From Micromonospora echinofusca (lineage in GTDB: Bacteria; Actinomycetota; Actinomycetes; Mycobacteriales; Micromonosporaceae), in contig NZ_LT607733.1 of assembly GCF_900091445.1 (NCBI RefSeq), forward strand, positions 868,001 to 932,000: a DNA stretch of 64,000 nt. Direction: 5' to 3'. The first letter of the stretch is position 1. Every line of letters begins with the position of its first letter. Below are positions 47,192 to 55,498 of this stretch, in pieces. A program made the translations under genes and the position numbers. The notes under the pieces were generated by a model. That model was not told where the DNA came from and did no database searches. It worked only from the letters and a program-made list of their open reading frames with translations.

Positions 47192-47971
47192 GTGCGCGGA
47201 CTGACAGACAAGGTCGTGCTCGTCACCGGGGGCGGATACAGCCCCGATCAGGTCGGTTCCGGCCTCGGTCAATCCATGTGCGCGGAGCTTGCCAAGGAAG
47301 GGGCGAAGGTCGTCGTGTCCGACCTCTCCCTGGAACGCGCCAACGCGACGGTCGACCGGATCCGTGACGCCGGGGGAGACGCGATCGGGGTGGCGGCGGA
47401 CGTCACCGACGAGGCTTCGGTCCACGGCATGGTGAGCGCCGCCGTCGACGCGTACGGCCACGTCGACGTGCTGGTGAACAACGCCGGCGTGTTCGGCGCC
47501 TACCTACCGCTGCTCGACATCGAGACCAGCCAGTGGGAGCGCGTCATGGAGGTCGACCTGAAGGGCGTCTTCCTCGCGACGAAGGCCACGCTTCCCCACA
47601 TGCTGGAGCGCGGGAGCGGCGTCGTGATCAACGTTTCCTCAGCATCCGGGCTGGTCGCCAGCGAAGTCGGGGCCGAATACACCACGGCCAAGCACGGCGT
47701 CATCGGGCTGACGAAGCAGATCGCCTACGACTACGGCCACCGGGGCATCCGCGCCGTGGGCATCGGACCCGGCGTCATCAAGACGGCAGCGTTCGAGGGC
47801 GCGGAGATCACCAGCGACTTCCCGTTCTACGACCTGACGATGCAGGCCCCCGCGGGCCGGTACGGCGAACCCCACGAGGTGGCCCGGGCGGTCTGTTTCC
47901 TCGCGAGCGACGACGCCTCCTTCATCCACGGCCACACCATCCCGGTGGACGGCGGTTCCCCGATCAGGTGA
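47192..47971 (+). CDS. Short-chain dehydrogenase/reductase (SDR)
   Basis: 259 residues, classical SDR: VLVTGGG cofactor loop, VNNAG, VSSASG catalytic Ser region, Tyr/Lys in YTTAKHG, and the C-terminal GHTIPVDGGSP. The nucleotide loop carries an insertion (GGGYSPDQVGSGLGQ instead of TGxxxGxG spacing), seen in some SDRs annotated as mycofactocin- or 3-oxoacyl-type. GTG start at 47192 with GGAGATGGAG RBS. Substrate unknown; candidate operator repeats upstream suggest regulated expression. Confidence 0.88.
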   Translation: MRGLTDKVVLVTGGGYSPDQVGSGLGQSMCAELAKEGAKVVVSDLSLERANATVDRIRDAGGDAIGVAADVTDEASVHGMVSAAVDAYGHVDVLVNNAGVFGAYLPLLDIETSQWERVMEVDLKGVFLATKATLPHMLERGSGVVINVSSASGLVASEVGAEYTTAKHGVIGLTKQIAYDYGHRGIRAVGIGPGVIKTAAFEGAEITSDFPFYDLTMQAPAGRYGEPHEVARAVCFLASDDASFIHGHTIPVDGGSPIR

Positions 47972-48146
47972 TCCCACCGGCCGGCGCGGTCTGCGGCGCC
48001 GCTGCTGCCGGGCCGAGACAGCTGGCTGCGCCCTGCCGGGTCCGGAGCACCGGGATCGTTGCGGGCACCGCAACGGCCGGCAGCGTCGAAGGCTACGACT
48101 GCGGCGAGGGCCATGCTGGCGGGGTCGGGTGACTAGCCTGACCGCC

Positions 48147-48317
48147 GTGACGACCGTCGAGCAGCTTGAGCGGGACATGTGGCCGGACCCCGGCCCCGAC
48201 GGCACCTCTCTCGTCCGCCGCTGCACCGAGCTACGACGCAAGCCGGTGGCAGAGTTCACGATCGAGGATCTGCGCGTCATGCTCGGCCAGCGTGCGCGGA
48301 TGGACAACGAACTGTGA
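48147..48317 (+). pseudogene. Truncated CDI-immunity-like protein
   Basis: 56 residues: MTTVEQLERDMWPDPGPDGTSLVRRC followed by LRRKPVAEFTIEDLRVMLGQ, then an abrupt unrelated RARMDNEL and stop. The first 48 residues match the start of contact-dependent-inhibition immunity-like proteins that normally run well over 100 residues, so the gene looks cut off at the GQ motif. No RBS is visible. Either a remnant or a short derivative. Confidence 0.5.
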
Positions 48318-48832
48318 CGCGGTGACGACCTGACCGTACGGCCTCCCGGGCGACCGGTTCCGTGGACGCGCTGCTGCACAAGGATCACTCCTGGCTGCCG
48401 AAGCCTTGGCCACCTTCCTCGCGGCCCCGCACCAGCGGGCTCCCAGCGGCGCGCCCACCGCCGCGACCGCGGCGGCGAACTGATCGACCACGCCGACCGG
48501 TTTGCCGAGGGGCGCGCTCACGCCGCGCGGCCCACCAGCCGGCCCCGAACGCCGCCACCGTGCGCCGAAGCCCGCGGCTGGGCGACGGTACGCGCCCTCA
48601 GCGGCATCCTCATCGGCGACAACGGCGTCCATGGCAGCCCGGGTCCTGGGAGCCTGGGGACCTTGGAACGGGCGGGTGGGACGGAGAGCGCCTCGGCGAC
48701 GCGTAGCGACGGCCGGATCCGTGGGTGACGCTCTGACGGTCTGCGGGGAGCTGCGACCTTCGGTCAACCTTTTCCGCCAGTCCAGGGTCTCTCTTTTCGT
48801 CGGTGACGCCTAGCCAGGACTGGAGAGTGCAG
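48318..48832. other. Region without an intact gene
   Basis: About 500 bp after the truncated immunity-like gene. Short frames in several registers have coding-like composition but are repeatedly broken, suggesting decayed coding DNA rather than a regulatory region. The last 100 bp, AT-richer around 48765-48800, should hold the promoter of the sigma factor gene. Confidence 0.4.
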
Positions 48833-49432
48833 GTGACGGATGACGGGTTCCGCGCGTTCGTCGAGGTCCGGTACGCGGATCTGCTACGGACTGCGTACCT
48901 GCTGACCGGTTCGCGGCACGCGGCCGAAGATCTGGTGCAGAGCGCGCTGATGCGGTTGATGCGCCGCTGGCAGCAGGTCAACGACCCGATGGCCTACGTC
49001 CGCCGGACCATGGCCAACGAGCGGATCAGCTTGTGGCACCGGTTCGGTTCCCGGGAGTTGCTGGCCGGGATGACCGACGCCTGGCGGCTGCACGCCGAGC
49101 GGGGCCGGAGTTCAGACGTAGCGCACGACATCGCGGTACGGGACGAGGTACTCACCGCATTGCAGGGCCTGCCACCCCGTATGCGGGCTGTGCTGGTGCT
49201 GCGCTACTGGGAGGACCTCCCCGAGGCACAGATCGCCCAGGCGCTCGGATGCTCGATCGGCACGGTGAAGAGCCAGGCGTCGCGTGGGATCGCCCGGCTA
49301 CGTGCGGTGCTGCAGGTCTCGCCGGTCGGTTCATTTCCGTCGGATTGCCAGGCGCTGCCGCTCGACAGCCAGGCGCCGTTGGATGTGGCACCCGTAGCGA
49401 CGAAATGGAGAGGTGTGAACGATGGACGATGA
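48833..49432 (+). CDS. SigE-family ECF RNA polymerase sigma factor
   Basis: 199 residues. Region 2: FRAFVEVRYADLLRTAYLLTG, AEDLVQSALMRLMRRW and PMAYVRRTMANERISLWHR; region 4: PRMRAVLVLRYWEDLPEAQIA and CSIGTVKSQASRGIARLR. Typical of the many SigE-type ECF factors of Micromonospora and Streptomyces. I choose GTG 48833 after GGAGAG over GTG 48803. The 3' end overlaps the next gene by 11 bp; that gene is likely its membrane regulator. Confidence 0.88.
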   Translation: MTDDGFRAFVEVRYADLLRTAYLLTGSRHAAEDLVQSALMRLMRRWQQVNDPMAYVRRTMANERISLWHRFGSRELLAGMTDAWRLHAERGRSSDVAHDIAVRDEVLTALQGLPPRMRAVLVLRYWEDLPEAQIAQALGCSIGTVKSQASRGIARLRAVLQVSPVGSFPSDCQALPLDSQAPLDVAPVATKWRGVNDGR

Positions 49433-50828
49433 GATCAAGCAAGCGTTGGCTCGGCTTGCCGAGCCGGTGGTGCCGCGCCCTGACCCGTACCAGCGGTTGC
49501 TGGTCCGCGTTCGTCGGCGTCGGCAGCGGCGGGCGGCATTGACCTGCGTGACCGGCCTGATGGCGGTGGCGATGGCGCTGCCGCTCTTCGGTGCGGCCGG
49601 GCGGTCGACGCTCACTGGCGTGGCGTCCTCGCCGCCGCCGGCGGCCGGGACATTCCAGCCGGCAAGCTGGATCGACAAGCCGACGGTGCGGCAGTTGCTC
49701 AACTCGCCGACCCGAGGGAACCTGGCCGGCGACAAGGCACTGATCGCCGACATCGAGCGGCAGTACCGGAAGGCCCGCGCTGAGCTGCTGGTCGACCCGG
49801 CGCTCGATGAGGTGAAGGTGCTGCTCGCACACGACGCACCGGGTGCGCGGGTCGTGGTGGTGGTCTTCCTGGACGAGTCGCACGGACTGCTCCGCCATGG
49901 CAGCGGGCAGGCCGGGGCGTCCGTACGGGAACTGCTGAACAAGACCGGCACCCCGGTCGAGCCGCAACCTCTGGAACCGTTGGTCTTTTTCGGCCGACGC
50001 ATGCCGGTGAACGGTGGCCACATTGCTGATCTCACCGTCGGGCTCGCACCGGCCGGGTGTCTCGTCGAGGCGTCCGCTGACGGTCGGATCCAGCCGGACG
50101 GGTCAGTCAGGCGGACCTGGCAGGTGGTCAGTGCCGAAGGTTTTGTGGTCCGGGGGGCGGGCCGCGCGGCCGAACGGTGGCGGTTCACCTGCGACGGTGC
50201 GGTGCGGTACGCCGGTCCGGCAGGTGGTGGTCTGGGTGTGATCATCCCGACGGAGCCCGGCACGCCGGTCTCCACCGCCGGTGCGCGCGGTTCGGTGGAC
50301 GCCACGCTTGCCGCCGCCGCGGTGCACGACCTGCGCAGGGAACTCGATCACCACGGACTCACCGGAGGATCACCTGAGGTGATCTGGGGCGGGCGGCTAC
50401 CTGCCTGGGTTGCCGGCGCGCCGGTGGCCGCACTGGTGAGTTCCTGCTCGGCCGACGGTGGCTGCGCCGCATTGCTCAAGACCGAGGCCAAAGCACCACC
50501 GCGGATGGACTCGGGGTCCCCGCCCGACTACTGGACCGCCACGGGGAGTCCGGCGCTGGCCGTCGTCCAGGTGCCGGGAAAGACAGGCGGCGTGCTGGTC
50601 GTGGGGCCGGAACCGGCGGTCCGCGTCGAGTTGCTCGACGGAAAGGGGCGGACGATCGCCAGTGGCCGGCTCGAGACCGGGGTGGGCGCGGTGCGCGTCG
50701 ATCCTCGAAAGGTAACCAAGGTGAAGATCTTTGACAGGGAGGGCCGGTTCCTACGAACCGAGGCCACACCACGCCTCGACGTCAACCTCGGCGAGCGGTT
50801 GGGTGAGCCGACCGTACGGGCCTGGTGA
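49422..50828 (+). CDS. Membrane protein, probable regulator partner of the SigE-type sigma factor
   Basis: 468 residues. Cytoplasmic N-terminus of about 38 residues (DDEIKQALARLAEPVV, then a basic RVRRRRQRR stretch), one TM helix (about 39-58) and a large external beta-rich domain with Cys pairs. This layout and the 11-bp overlap with the sigma gene are those of the sigma-regulating partners usually encoded after SigE-type factors, though no zinc anti-sigma motif is present. The external domain resembles nothing I recognise and may be the signal sensor. Confidence 0.7.
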   Translation: MDDEIKQALARLAEPVVPRPDPYQRLLVRVRRRRQRRAALTCVTGLMAVAMALPLFGAAGRSTLTGVASSPPPAAGTFQPASWIDKPTVRQLLNSPTRGNLAGDKALIADIERQYRKARAELLVDPALDEVKVLLAHDAPGARVVVVVFLDESHGLLRHGSGQAGASVRELLNKTGTPVEPQPLEPLVFFGRRMPVNGGHIADLTVGLAPAGCLVEASADGRIQPDGSVRRTWQVVSAEGFVVRGAGRAAERWRFTCDGAVRYAGPAGGGLGVIIPTEPGTPVSTAGARGSVDATLAAAAVHDLRRELDHHGLTGGSPEVIWGGRLPAWVAGAPVAALVSSCSADGGCAALLKTEAKAPPRMDSGSPPDYWTATGSPALAVVQVPGKTGGVLVVGPEPAVRVELLDGKGRTIASGRLETGVGAVRVDPRKVTKVKIFDREGRFLRTEATPRLDVNLGERLGEPTVRAW

Positions 50829-51213
50829 TGACAATCCGTCTGGTCCTCCGTCGACAGATGTGCGACGTGCCTCCACCAACTGATCTGCAACACCTCAGCG
50901 CGCTGGCTGCGTGAGATCCGGATGCGGAGGGCATACGGCATCGGGCGGTGATGGGTGCCGGCATGCCGAACCTTCTCTGTCCGGACAGACCACACCTCGG
51001 TTCAGCCGCTGAATCAACCGGCCTCCCGTGATTGATGGACGCCGGGAGGCTATGCCCTGCTCCAACGTGTCGTCGGCGGGCAGCCATGGACGTCGTTCGA
51101 GCCATAGGATCACCGGCACTGCGCCGCCGAGGCAGCAGGGACGCATCCCGGCACGACGCCGTGGAGACAAGGGCGCGGGGTCTTGCAACGCCGTGCCGAA
51201 CGGGGAGGTACGA
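50829..51213. other. Intergenic region with one hairpin
   Basis: 385 bp. An 8-bp inverted repeat at about 51023-51051 may terminate the sigma operon. No other feature seen; the propeller gene RBS (GGGGAGG) is at 51202-51208. Confidence 0.4.
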
Positions 51214-52377
51214 GTGAAGCCTTTAGTGAAGGTGCTGACCGCTGCCGCGGTGCTCGCGGCGACGGTGGCGATGCCGGCAGCGCCGGCCGCCGCGGGGGGC
51301 ACGGGCTGGTGGGCCATGTCCGGCTACCTGGTCAGCAACAGCGGATTCAATCCCAACGAGTCGAACGTGACGGTGCCGACCGTCCCGAACCTCAAGCTCA
51401 CGTACACCGGCACCCCGGCCCGGACCGGCCAGCGTGCACCGGTCGTCGCCGACGGACTCGTGTACACGCAGGATGACACTGGCGTCACGGCCACCGACGA
51501 GGGGACCGGCGCGCAGAAGTGGCGCTTCGAGCCGGACCTCGAGAGGTTCGGGTCGCCTTCGCAGCTCGTCCACACGGCCGGCCGGATCGTCTGGGCGGTG
51601 AACGACAGCCCTGCCATGCCTGGCGCCGATTCCACCAAGATCTTCGTGCTCGACGCTGCGACCGGAACGGTGGTCCGGGACTTCCACGACGAGGGCGTGG
51701 TCACGCAGATCCTCGTCGACCGGGATGTCGTCGTGGTCTCCGGCGAAAGCCGCTACAGCAGTGACACGCGTGCCTACCGCCTCACCGACGGACAGCTGCT
51801 GTGGCAGCGCAACCAGTACATGAAACAGCCGGTCTCGGCTAACGGTCGCGTCCTTGTCTCCGGAACCGGAATGGGCGCCGGACCCCTGACGAGCACCATC
51901 GTCGACATCGGCACCGGCAGCATCATCCACACCACTCAGGACCGTGACTACCGGCCGCTCGCGGCGGACGAGACGGGGACCAAGTTCTACGTCGCATGGG
52001 GGCACAGCCTGCAGGTCCTCGACGCGACGACCGGCACCCTGACCTGGCTCGCGTCGGGCCTGTACCCGAGGTTCGTGGTGGTCACCCCGACCAGGCTGTA
52101 TGTCACCTCGACCGAGGGCACCGTCTCCGCGTTGAACCGCAGCACCGGCGCAACGATCTGGAGCCGGAGCATTCCGGAAAGCCAGCACCAGCGGGCGATC
52201 ATCGCGGGTGGCGTCTTGTACGTCACCGCCAAGAGCGACCGGGTGTACACCCTGAACCCGGTCGACGGCGCCCCGCTGAAAGCGCCGGCGTTCACCGGCG
52301 CGGTCGGCCAGCTCGTGGTCACCTACGGCAGGGTGTATGTCACCGACGGCACGAAGCTGACCGTCTACGGCCTCTAG
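51214..52377 (+). CDS. Secreted PQQ-like beta-propeller protein
   Basis: 387 residues. Signal peptide about 1-28 (AMPAAPAAAG), then six to seven repeats of about 45 residues of the PQQ/YVTN type (DGLVYTQDDTGVTATDEGTG, FVLDAATGTVVRDF, LQVLDATTGTLTWL, LYVTSTEGTVSALNRSTGATIW). No catalytic or quinone-binding residues are obvious, so a binding or scaffolding role outside the cell is likely. GTG 51214 nine bases after GGGGAGG. Last gene before the right tRNA-Gly site. Confidence 0.85.
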   Translation: MKPLVKVLTAAAVLAATVAMPAAPAAAGGTGWWAMSGYLVSNSGFNPNESNVTVPTVPNLKLTYTGTPARTGQRAPVVADGLVYTQDDTGVTATDEGTGAQKWRFEPDLERFGSPSQLVHTAGRIVWAVNDSPAMPGADSTKIFVLDAATGTVVRDFHDEGVVTQILVDRDVVVVSGESRYSSDTRAYRLTDGQLLWQRNQYMKQPVSANGRVLVSGTGMGAGPLTSTIVDIGTGSIIHTTQDRDYRPLAADETGTKFYVAWGHSLQVLDATTGTLTWLASGLYPRFVVVTPTRLYVTSTEGTVSALNRSTGATIWSRSIPESQHQRAIIAGGVLYVTAKSDRVYTLNPVDGAPLKAPAFTGAVGQLVVTYGRVYVTDGTKLTVYGL

Positions 52378-52439
52378 CCTCCGGTCCACGGCACGGCCGG
52401 CGCCGCTGGCCCTCAAGATCGGTACGGTTGGAACAAGAA

Positions 52440-52477
52440 CGGCCCAGGCTCGGCGACAACGCCGCTGACCTGGGCCG
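52440..52477 (-). terminator. tRNA-Gly terminator, right copy
   Basis: Outer 9-bp stem 52440-52448 with 52469-52477 and an inner 5-bp stem with an ACAA loop, placed 8 bp beyond the CCA end of the tRNA-Gly fragment on the minus strand. Confidence 0.75.
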
Positions 52478-52484
52478 TTACTGC

Positions 52485-52528
52485 TGGAGCGGGCGACGGG
52501 AATCGAACCCGCACCGTCAGTTTGGAAG
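52485..52528 (-). other. tRNA-Gly(UCC) 3' half, att site of the AICE
   Basis: Read on the minus strand, the segment runs from the anticodon loop CTTCCAA through the variable region, the T-arm GCGGGTTCGATTCCCGT and acceptor strand CGCCCGC to a T discriminator and CCA, exactly as in glycine tRNAs. The 5' half is missing and the bases before the anticodon loop cannot pair with the 3' anticodon stem (ACTGA), so this is not a functional tRNA but the attachment core left by a tyrosine integrase that uses the anticodon loop to 3' end. Confidence 0.85.
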
Positions 52529-52867
52529 ATCGTTCTCGGCTGACCTGATCTGTCCGGAACGCCTGGCCAGCGGTGTTGTTGTGCTGCCCGATCATGACCG
52601 CTACAGACCGTCTGGGACACCGGTTACTGGCACGTAGCTGGCACGGCTACGCATGGGCACGCGGTTGTCCCGGCGGCATGCGGCTTACCGCCCTCAGATG
52701 GCATTTTGGCTGATCTTCGAGGTGCCCCCGGCTGATCCCAGCGAGAACGCATCCAGCGCTGCTTCCGGGCAGAGCAGGTACGCCACAGGTACCGCAAGTT
52801 GTGGCTCACGCCATACTTGCCCTCTGCTGCCAGATGAGCGACGAAATGAGGAGGGGAGACACTAGCC
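52529..52867. other. Element end region with short repeats
   Basis: 340 bp, no gene. Contains two CTGGCACG repeats near 52627-52645, spaced as integrase arm sites might be, and the first copy of a 33-bp repeat (52661-52693) found again at 53400. Confidence 0.4.
52661..52693 (+). repeat. 33-bp direct repeat, copy 1
   Basis: Begins GCGGTTGTCC and ends GGCTTACCGCCC; about 29 of 33 positions match copy 2 at 53400-53431. The GGCGG/CCGCC ends could pair as a small hairpin. Confidence 0.65.
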
Positions 52868-53368
52868 GTGGCCAGGCGCAGGTACCGCAAGTCCCAGCCG
52901 GTGGAGTTACCAATCCCGCCCCTGATGCCCCGCACGCTCATGGGCAGGTTCCTACGCGAGAGCATGCTGCGCCAGTCATCGGAGAGCGGACCACTCACGG
53001 CAAGGTTTTCAGAGTTCAGCTCGCTCGGCTCCGTCCATGTCATGATCGCCGCCTTCCAAATCGCAGTGGATCGACTCTTCGAACCCAACAACGGGCTCAA
53101 AGACGTCGGCCTCCTCATATCTGCCATGCAGCGCGCATTCGGCCTGGAGCTGCCTTGGCCGGAGACCGAGGCCCTCATCCGCTTCGAGATGGGTGAGGAC
53201 GTTGCGATCGAAGACCTCTCGGTTCGCGCCAAGACTTCCGCCATGATCTTGACCCTTGGGGCCTATGCCGACTTCGTGGAGCGGAACGAAGCAGAGGTAG
53301 ACGCTCTCCTCATCGAAGCCGAGCGAAGAGCCTTCGACCGCGGGCACCATCCGGAGCTTGCGGAGTAG
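52868..53368 (+). CDS. Hypothetical AICE protein
   Basis: 166 residues, GTG 52868 preceded by AGGAGGGGA. Basic N-terminus (ARRRYRKSQPVELP), then mostly helical (VHVMIAAFQIAVDRLF, DVGLLISAMQRAFGL, AKTSAMILTLGAYADFVERNEAEVDALL). Codon third positions are less GC-rich than in the chromosome. The gene is bracketed by two 33-bp direct repeats. No domain recognised. Confidence 0.6.
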   Translation: MARRRYRKSQPVELPIPPLMPRTLMGRFLRESMLRQSSESGPLTARFSEFSSLGSVHVMIAAFQIAVDRLFEPNNGLKDVGLLISAMQRAFGLELPWPETEALIRFEMGEDVAIEDLSVRAKTSAMILTLGAYADFVERNEAEVDALLIEAERRAFDRGHHPELAE

Positions 53369-53399
53369 CAGCGGCTGCCGACCGGCGGTACCGGTGGAT

Positions 53400-53431
53400 G
53401 CGGTTGTCCGGCGGCGTACGGCTTACCGCCC
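53400..53431 (+). repeat. 33-bp direct repeat, copy 2
   Basis: Second copy of the repeat at 52661-52693, one base shorter, just downstream of the hypothetical gene at 52868-53368. Confidence 0.65.
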
Positions 53432-53633
53432 CCGGCCTCTCGGGCCGGGGACGGCTTGCCGTGTCGACGGCTCTCCTGCGCCTGGTCCCTGGTACCCGGT
53501 GGCAAGCCGCGAAGCGGCGCGGCAGCGATCGCCCCGCCCTCGACGGTGGCCAGCCACCCTCGCGATCGTCACGGCCTGGCGGTGGCCGTGTACGGCTGAC
53601 AGGATGTCGAAATGAACGCTATCCGAAGGGGCT

Positions 53634-54044
53634 ATGCCGCGTAGAAGACCGGCATCGCTTCGACTGCGGGAGCGGACCTGGCGACGACCGTGTTTGCGCT
53701 ATCGCAGCACTGCCAGCCTTTCCGGAGCAACCAACGCGGCGATTCGGCAGCTCGAAGGCGCGCGACTGATGCCAGGGGCCGTGGCTGCGGCAATCAACGT
53801 CTGGTCCGTGCACGTACGTGGGATACGACGTTCGTGGAAGCAGTGGGAGGCCGAGTTCACCTGTTCCTGCTGCGGTGCGGGCTGGGCCCGCGACCTGCTC
53901 GAAGACGTCGTGATGATGCTTCCACCGCACGCCGGGAGTGAAGTGCGCGCCCTCGTTGATGCCCTGGACGCCGTCCTGCTGCGCCGGAGCCTTCATGATC
54001 CGCGGACCTCGCCCGAACTACCGTGGTGGCACCGCCGATGCTAA
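53634..54044 (+). CDS. Conserved hypothetical protein with CxxC motif
   Basis: 136 residues, ATG 53634 with AAGGGG upstream. Core MPGAVAAAINVWSVHVRG, then WKQWEAEFTCSCCGAGWARDLLEDV, and a C-terminal LHDPRTSPELPWWHRRC. This pattern recurs in actinobacterial mobile elements; TCSCCG suggests a zinc-binding knuckle completed by the final Cys or by dimerisation. The first 40 Arg-rich residues could be upstream of the true start. Followed by a hairpin terminator. Confidence 0.6.
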   Translation: MPRRRPASLRLRERTWRRPCLRYRSTASLSGATNAAIRQLEGARLMPGAVAAAINVWSVHVRGIRRSWKQWEAEFTCSCCGAGWARDLLEDVVMMLPPHAGSEVRALVDALDAVLLRRSLHDPRTSPELPWWHRRC

Positions 54045-54118
54045 CCCAGCCGAACGATCGGCCCGCCGTGCCGGCCGATGCCGGCCGGAGGCCGCCAGCA
54101 GGCCGAGTGCGGCGGGCT

Positions 54119-54138
54119 GCGCCGCGCTTGCGCGGCGC
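54119..54138 (+). terminator. Hairpin terminator
   Basis: 9-bp inverted repeat (54119-54127 with 54130-54138) followed by CTTGATC, the same tail as the hairpin at 59362-59380. Confidence 0.6.
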
Positions 54139-54371
54139 CTTGATCCTAATGAGAACGTTTCGGCAGTGGCGTCGCTGGCAGGGTCCATCCGACGTCTCGT
54201 CTACAAGAACCGTGCGCTTCGTCTGCCTGCGTCCGCATCCGTCGCCCGCCTCGGCCGACCGTCACGCGACGCCGGGCGTGGGCGTCTTTGTTCCGGCTCG
54301 TAGCTGTCACCGTTGCTGTCGACAGTCCGCGCGGGCCAACGCCAGCGCCGATGAGGTGATTTCATTCGATC

Positions 54372-55154
54372 ATGATGCAGCCCATACGCCGTGGCGCCTA
54401 CCGGTTCTACGCCCATCGCCTCCGCGCCCAGCTGGCTGGGAAGTCGCTGCCACGGCACGTAGCAATGGTGATGGACGGGAACCGCCGGTGGGCCAGGCAG
54501 GCGGGCTTCGATGACCCCGGGGTGGGCCACCGGTACGGCGCGGAACACGTCCACGAGGTACTGGGCTGGTGTGCCGACATGGGCATCCATCACGTCACTC
54601 TGTTCATCGCCTCCGTCGACAACATGCGTAAACGGGCATCCGAAGAGGTGGAGAACCTGATGCGGATGATCGAGGAGGTCGTCGCGGAGCCGCTCCTCCG
54701 CCCGGCCAATCCCTGGCAGCTTCACCTGGCCGGCCGCGCGGACGTCCTACCCGACTCGACACGCCACGCCCTGAAACTCGCGGAAGACGCCACCCGCGAA
54801 CGCGGTGCCGAGTTCCATCTCACAGTCGCCATCGGCTACGACGGCCGCGAGGAAATCGTCAGTGCAGTTCGTTCCCTGCTGGAACAGGAGGCACGAGCGG
54901 GCGCCACACTCGACGACGTCGCACAACGACTAACCGCCGACGCTCTCGCGGCGCACCTGTACACCGGCGGCCAACCCGACCCTGATCTGGTCATCCGCAC
55001 GAGCGGAGAACGCCGCATGTCCGGGTTTCTGCTCTGGCAGGCCGCCTACTCCGAACTGTACTTCTGCGACGTGTACTGGCCCGGCTTCCGGAAGATCGAC
55101 TTCCTGCGCGCCCTGCGCTCCTACTCGGCCCGCAGCCGACGATTCGGAGCGTGA
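54372..55154 (+). CDS. uppS: Cis-prenyltransferase (undecaprenyl diphosphate synthase family)
   Basis: 260 residues. VAMVMDGNRRWARQ with the catalytic Asp35, GAEHVHEVLGWCADMGI, and RTSGERRMSGFLLWQAAYSELYF are the conserved regions of (Z)-polyprenyl diphosphate synthases; substrate-binding Arg/Ser and Glu are intact. The enzyme condenses isopentenyl units into the lipid carrier for wall polymers. Located in the mobile element, so it is presumably an additional copy to the chromosomal gene, kept as cargo. No strong RBS; two adjacent ATG codons at 54372/54375. Followed by 340 bp of non-coding DNA. Confidence 0.92.
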   Translation: MMQPIRRGAYRFYAHRLRAQLAGKSLPRHVAMVMDGNRRWARQAGFDDPGVGHRYGAEHVHEVLGWCADMGIHHVTLFIASVDNMRKRASEEVENLMRMIEEVVAEPLLRPANPWQLHLAGRADVLPDSTRHALKLAEDATRERGAEFHLTVAIGYDGREEIVSAVRSLLEQEARAGATLDDVAQRLTADALAAHLYTGGQPDPDLVIRTSGERRMSGFLLWQAAYSELYFCDVYWPGFRKIDFLRALRSYSARSRRFGA

Positions 55155-55498
55155 CAACCACATCCCCCTGCTCCCGGTTCCGTGGCACAACCGCAAAGAC
55201 CGGCGACCGTCAGACGTTGAAGCGGAACTAAGTCCCCCGGCACGTCTACCTGCGGCAACAGCGGCTGACGCCTGCTCACATGCAGTCTTACGCTGCCATG
55301 GTTGGCCACTGTTTGACGACGTTTGACGGTGTCTCGTGCCCCCTGTGTGCCCCACGCCGCCATCACCGGCCCGCGACGCGGTCGAGCCTCGCCAGCCTGC
55401 CGTCGAGAGCCAACCAGACCTTCTCGCCAGCCAACCGACGGGCTCCCGGTGGATCTTCGGCCCTATTGCTGTCCGTGTGGGTGATATACCCTGCTGTG
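55155..55498. other. Upstream region of the nuclease pair
   Basis: 344 bp, no supported gene although a frame stays open into the nuclease gene. Two GTTTGACG repeats occur at about 55312-55329, and TGATATAC at 55482-55489 resembles an extended -10 element about 10 bp before the start codon, suggesting a nearly leaderless mRNA. Confidence 0.4.

Larger units (their letters stand above)
46204..52528. mobile_element. Older integrated island between two tRNA-Gly-derived repeats
   Basis: Direct repeats of a tRNA-Gly 3' end plus terminator bound a 6.3-kb interval with mixed cargo (unknown protein, SDR, truncated CDI-immunity-like gene, sigma/partner pair, propeller protein). No integrase remains. 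The simplest history is a first integration at the tRNA, followed by the AICE integrating at the restored tRNA end on its right. Boundaries are inferred from the repeats only. Confidence 0.5.

Noticed and set aside
52485..52528. A functional tRNA-Gly gene
   Set aside because: Only the half from the anticodon loop to CCA is present; upstream bases cannot form the anticodon stem, D-arm or acceptor stem.
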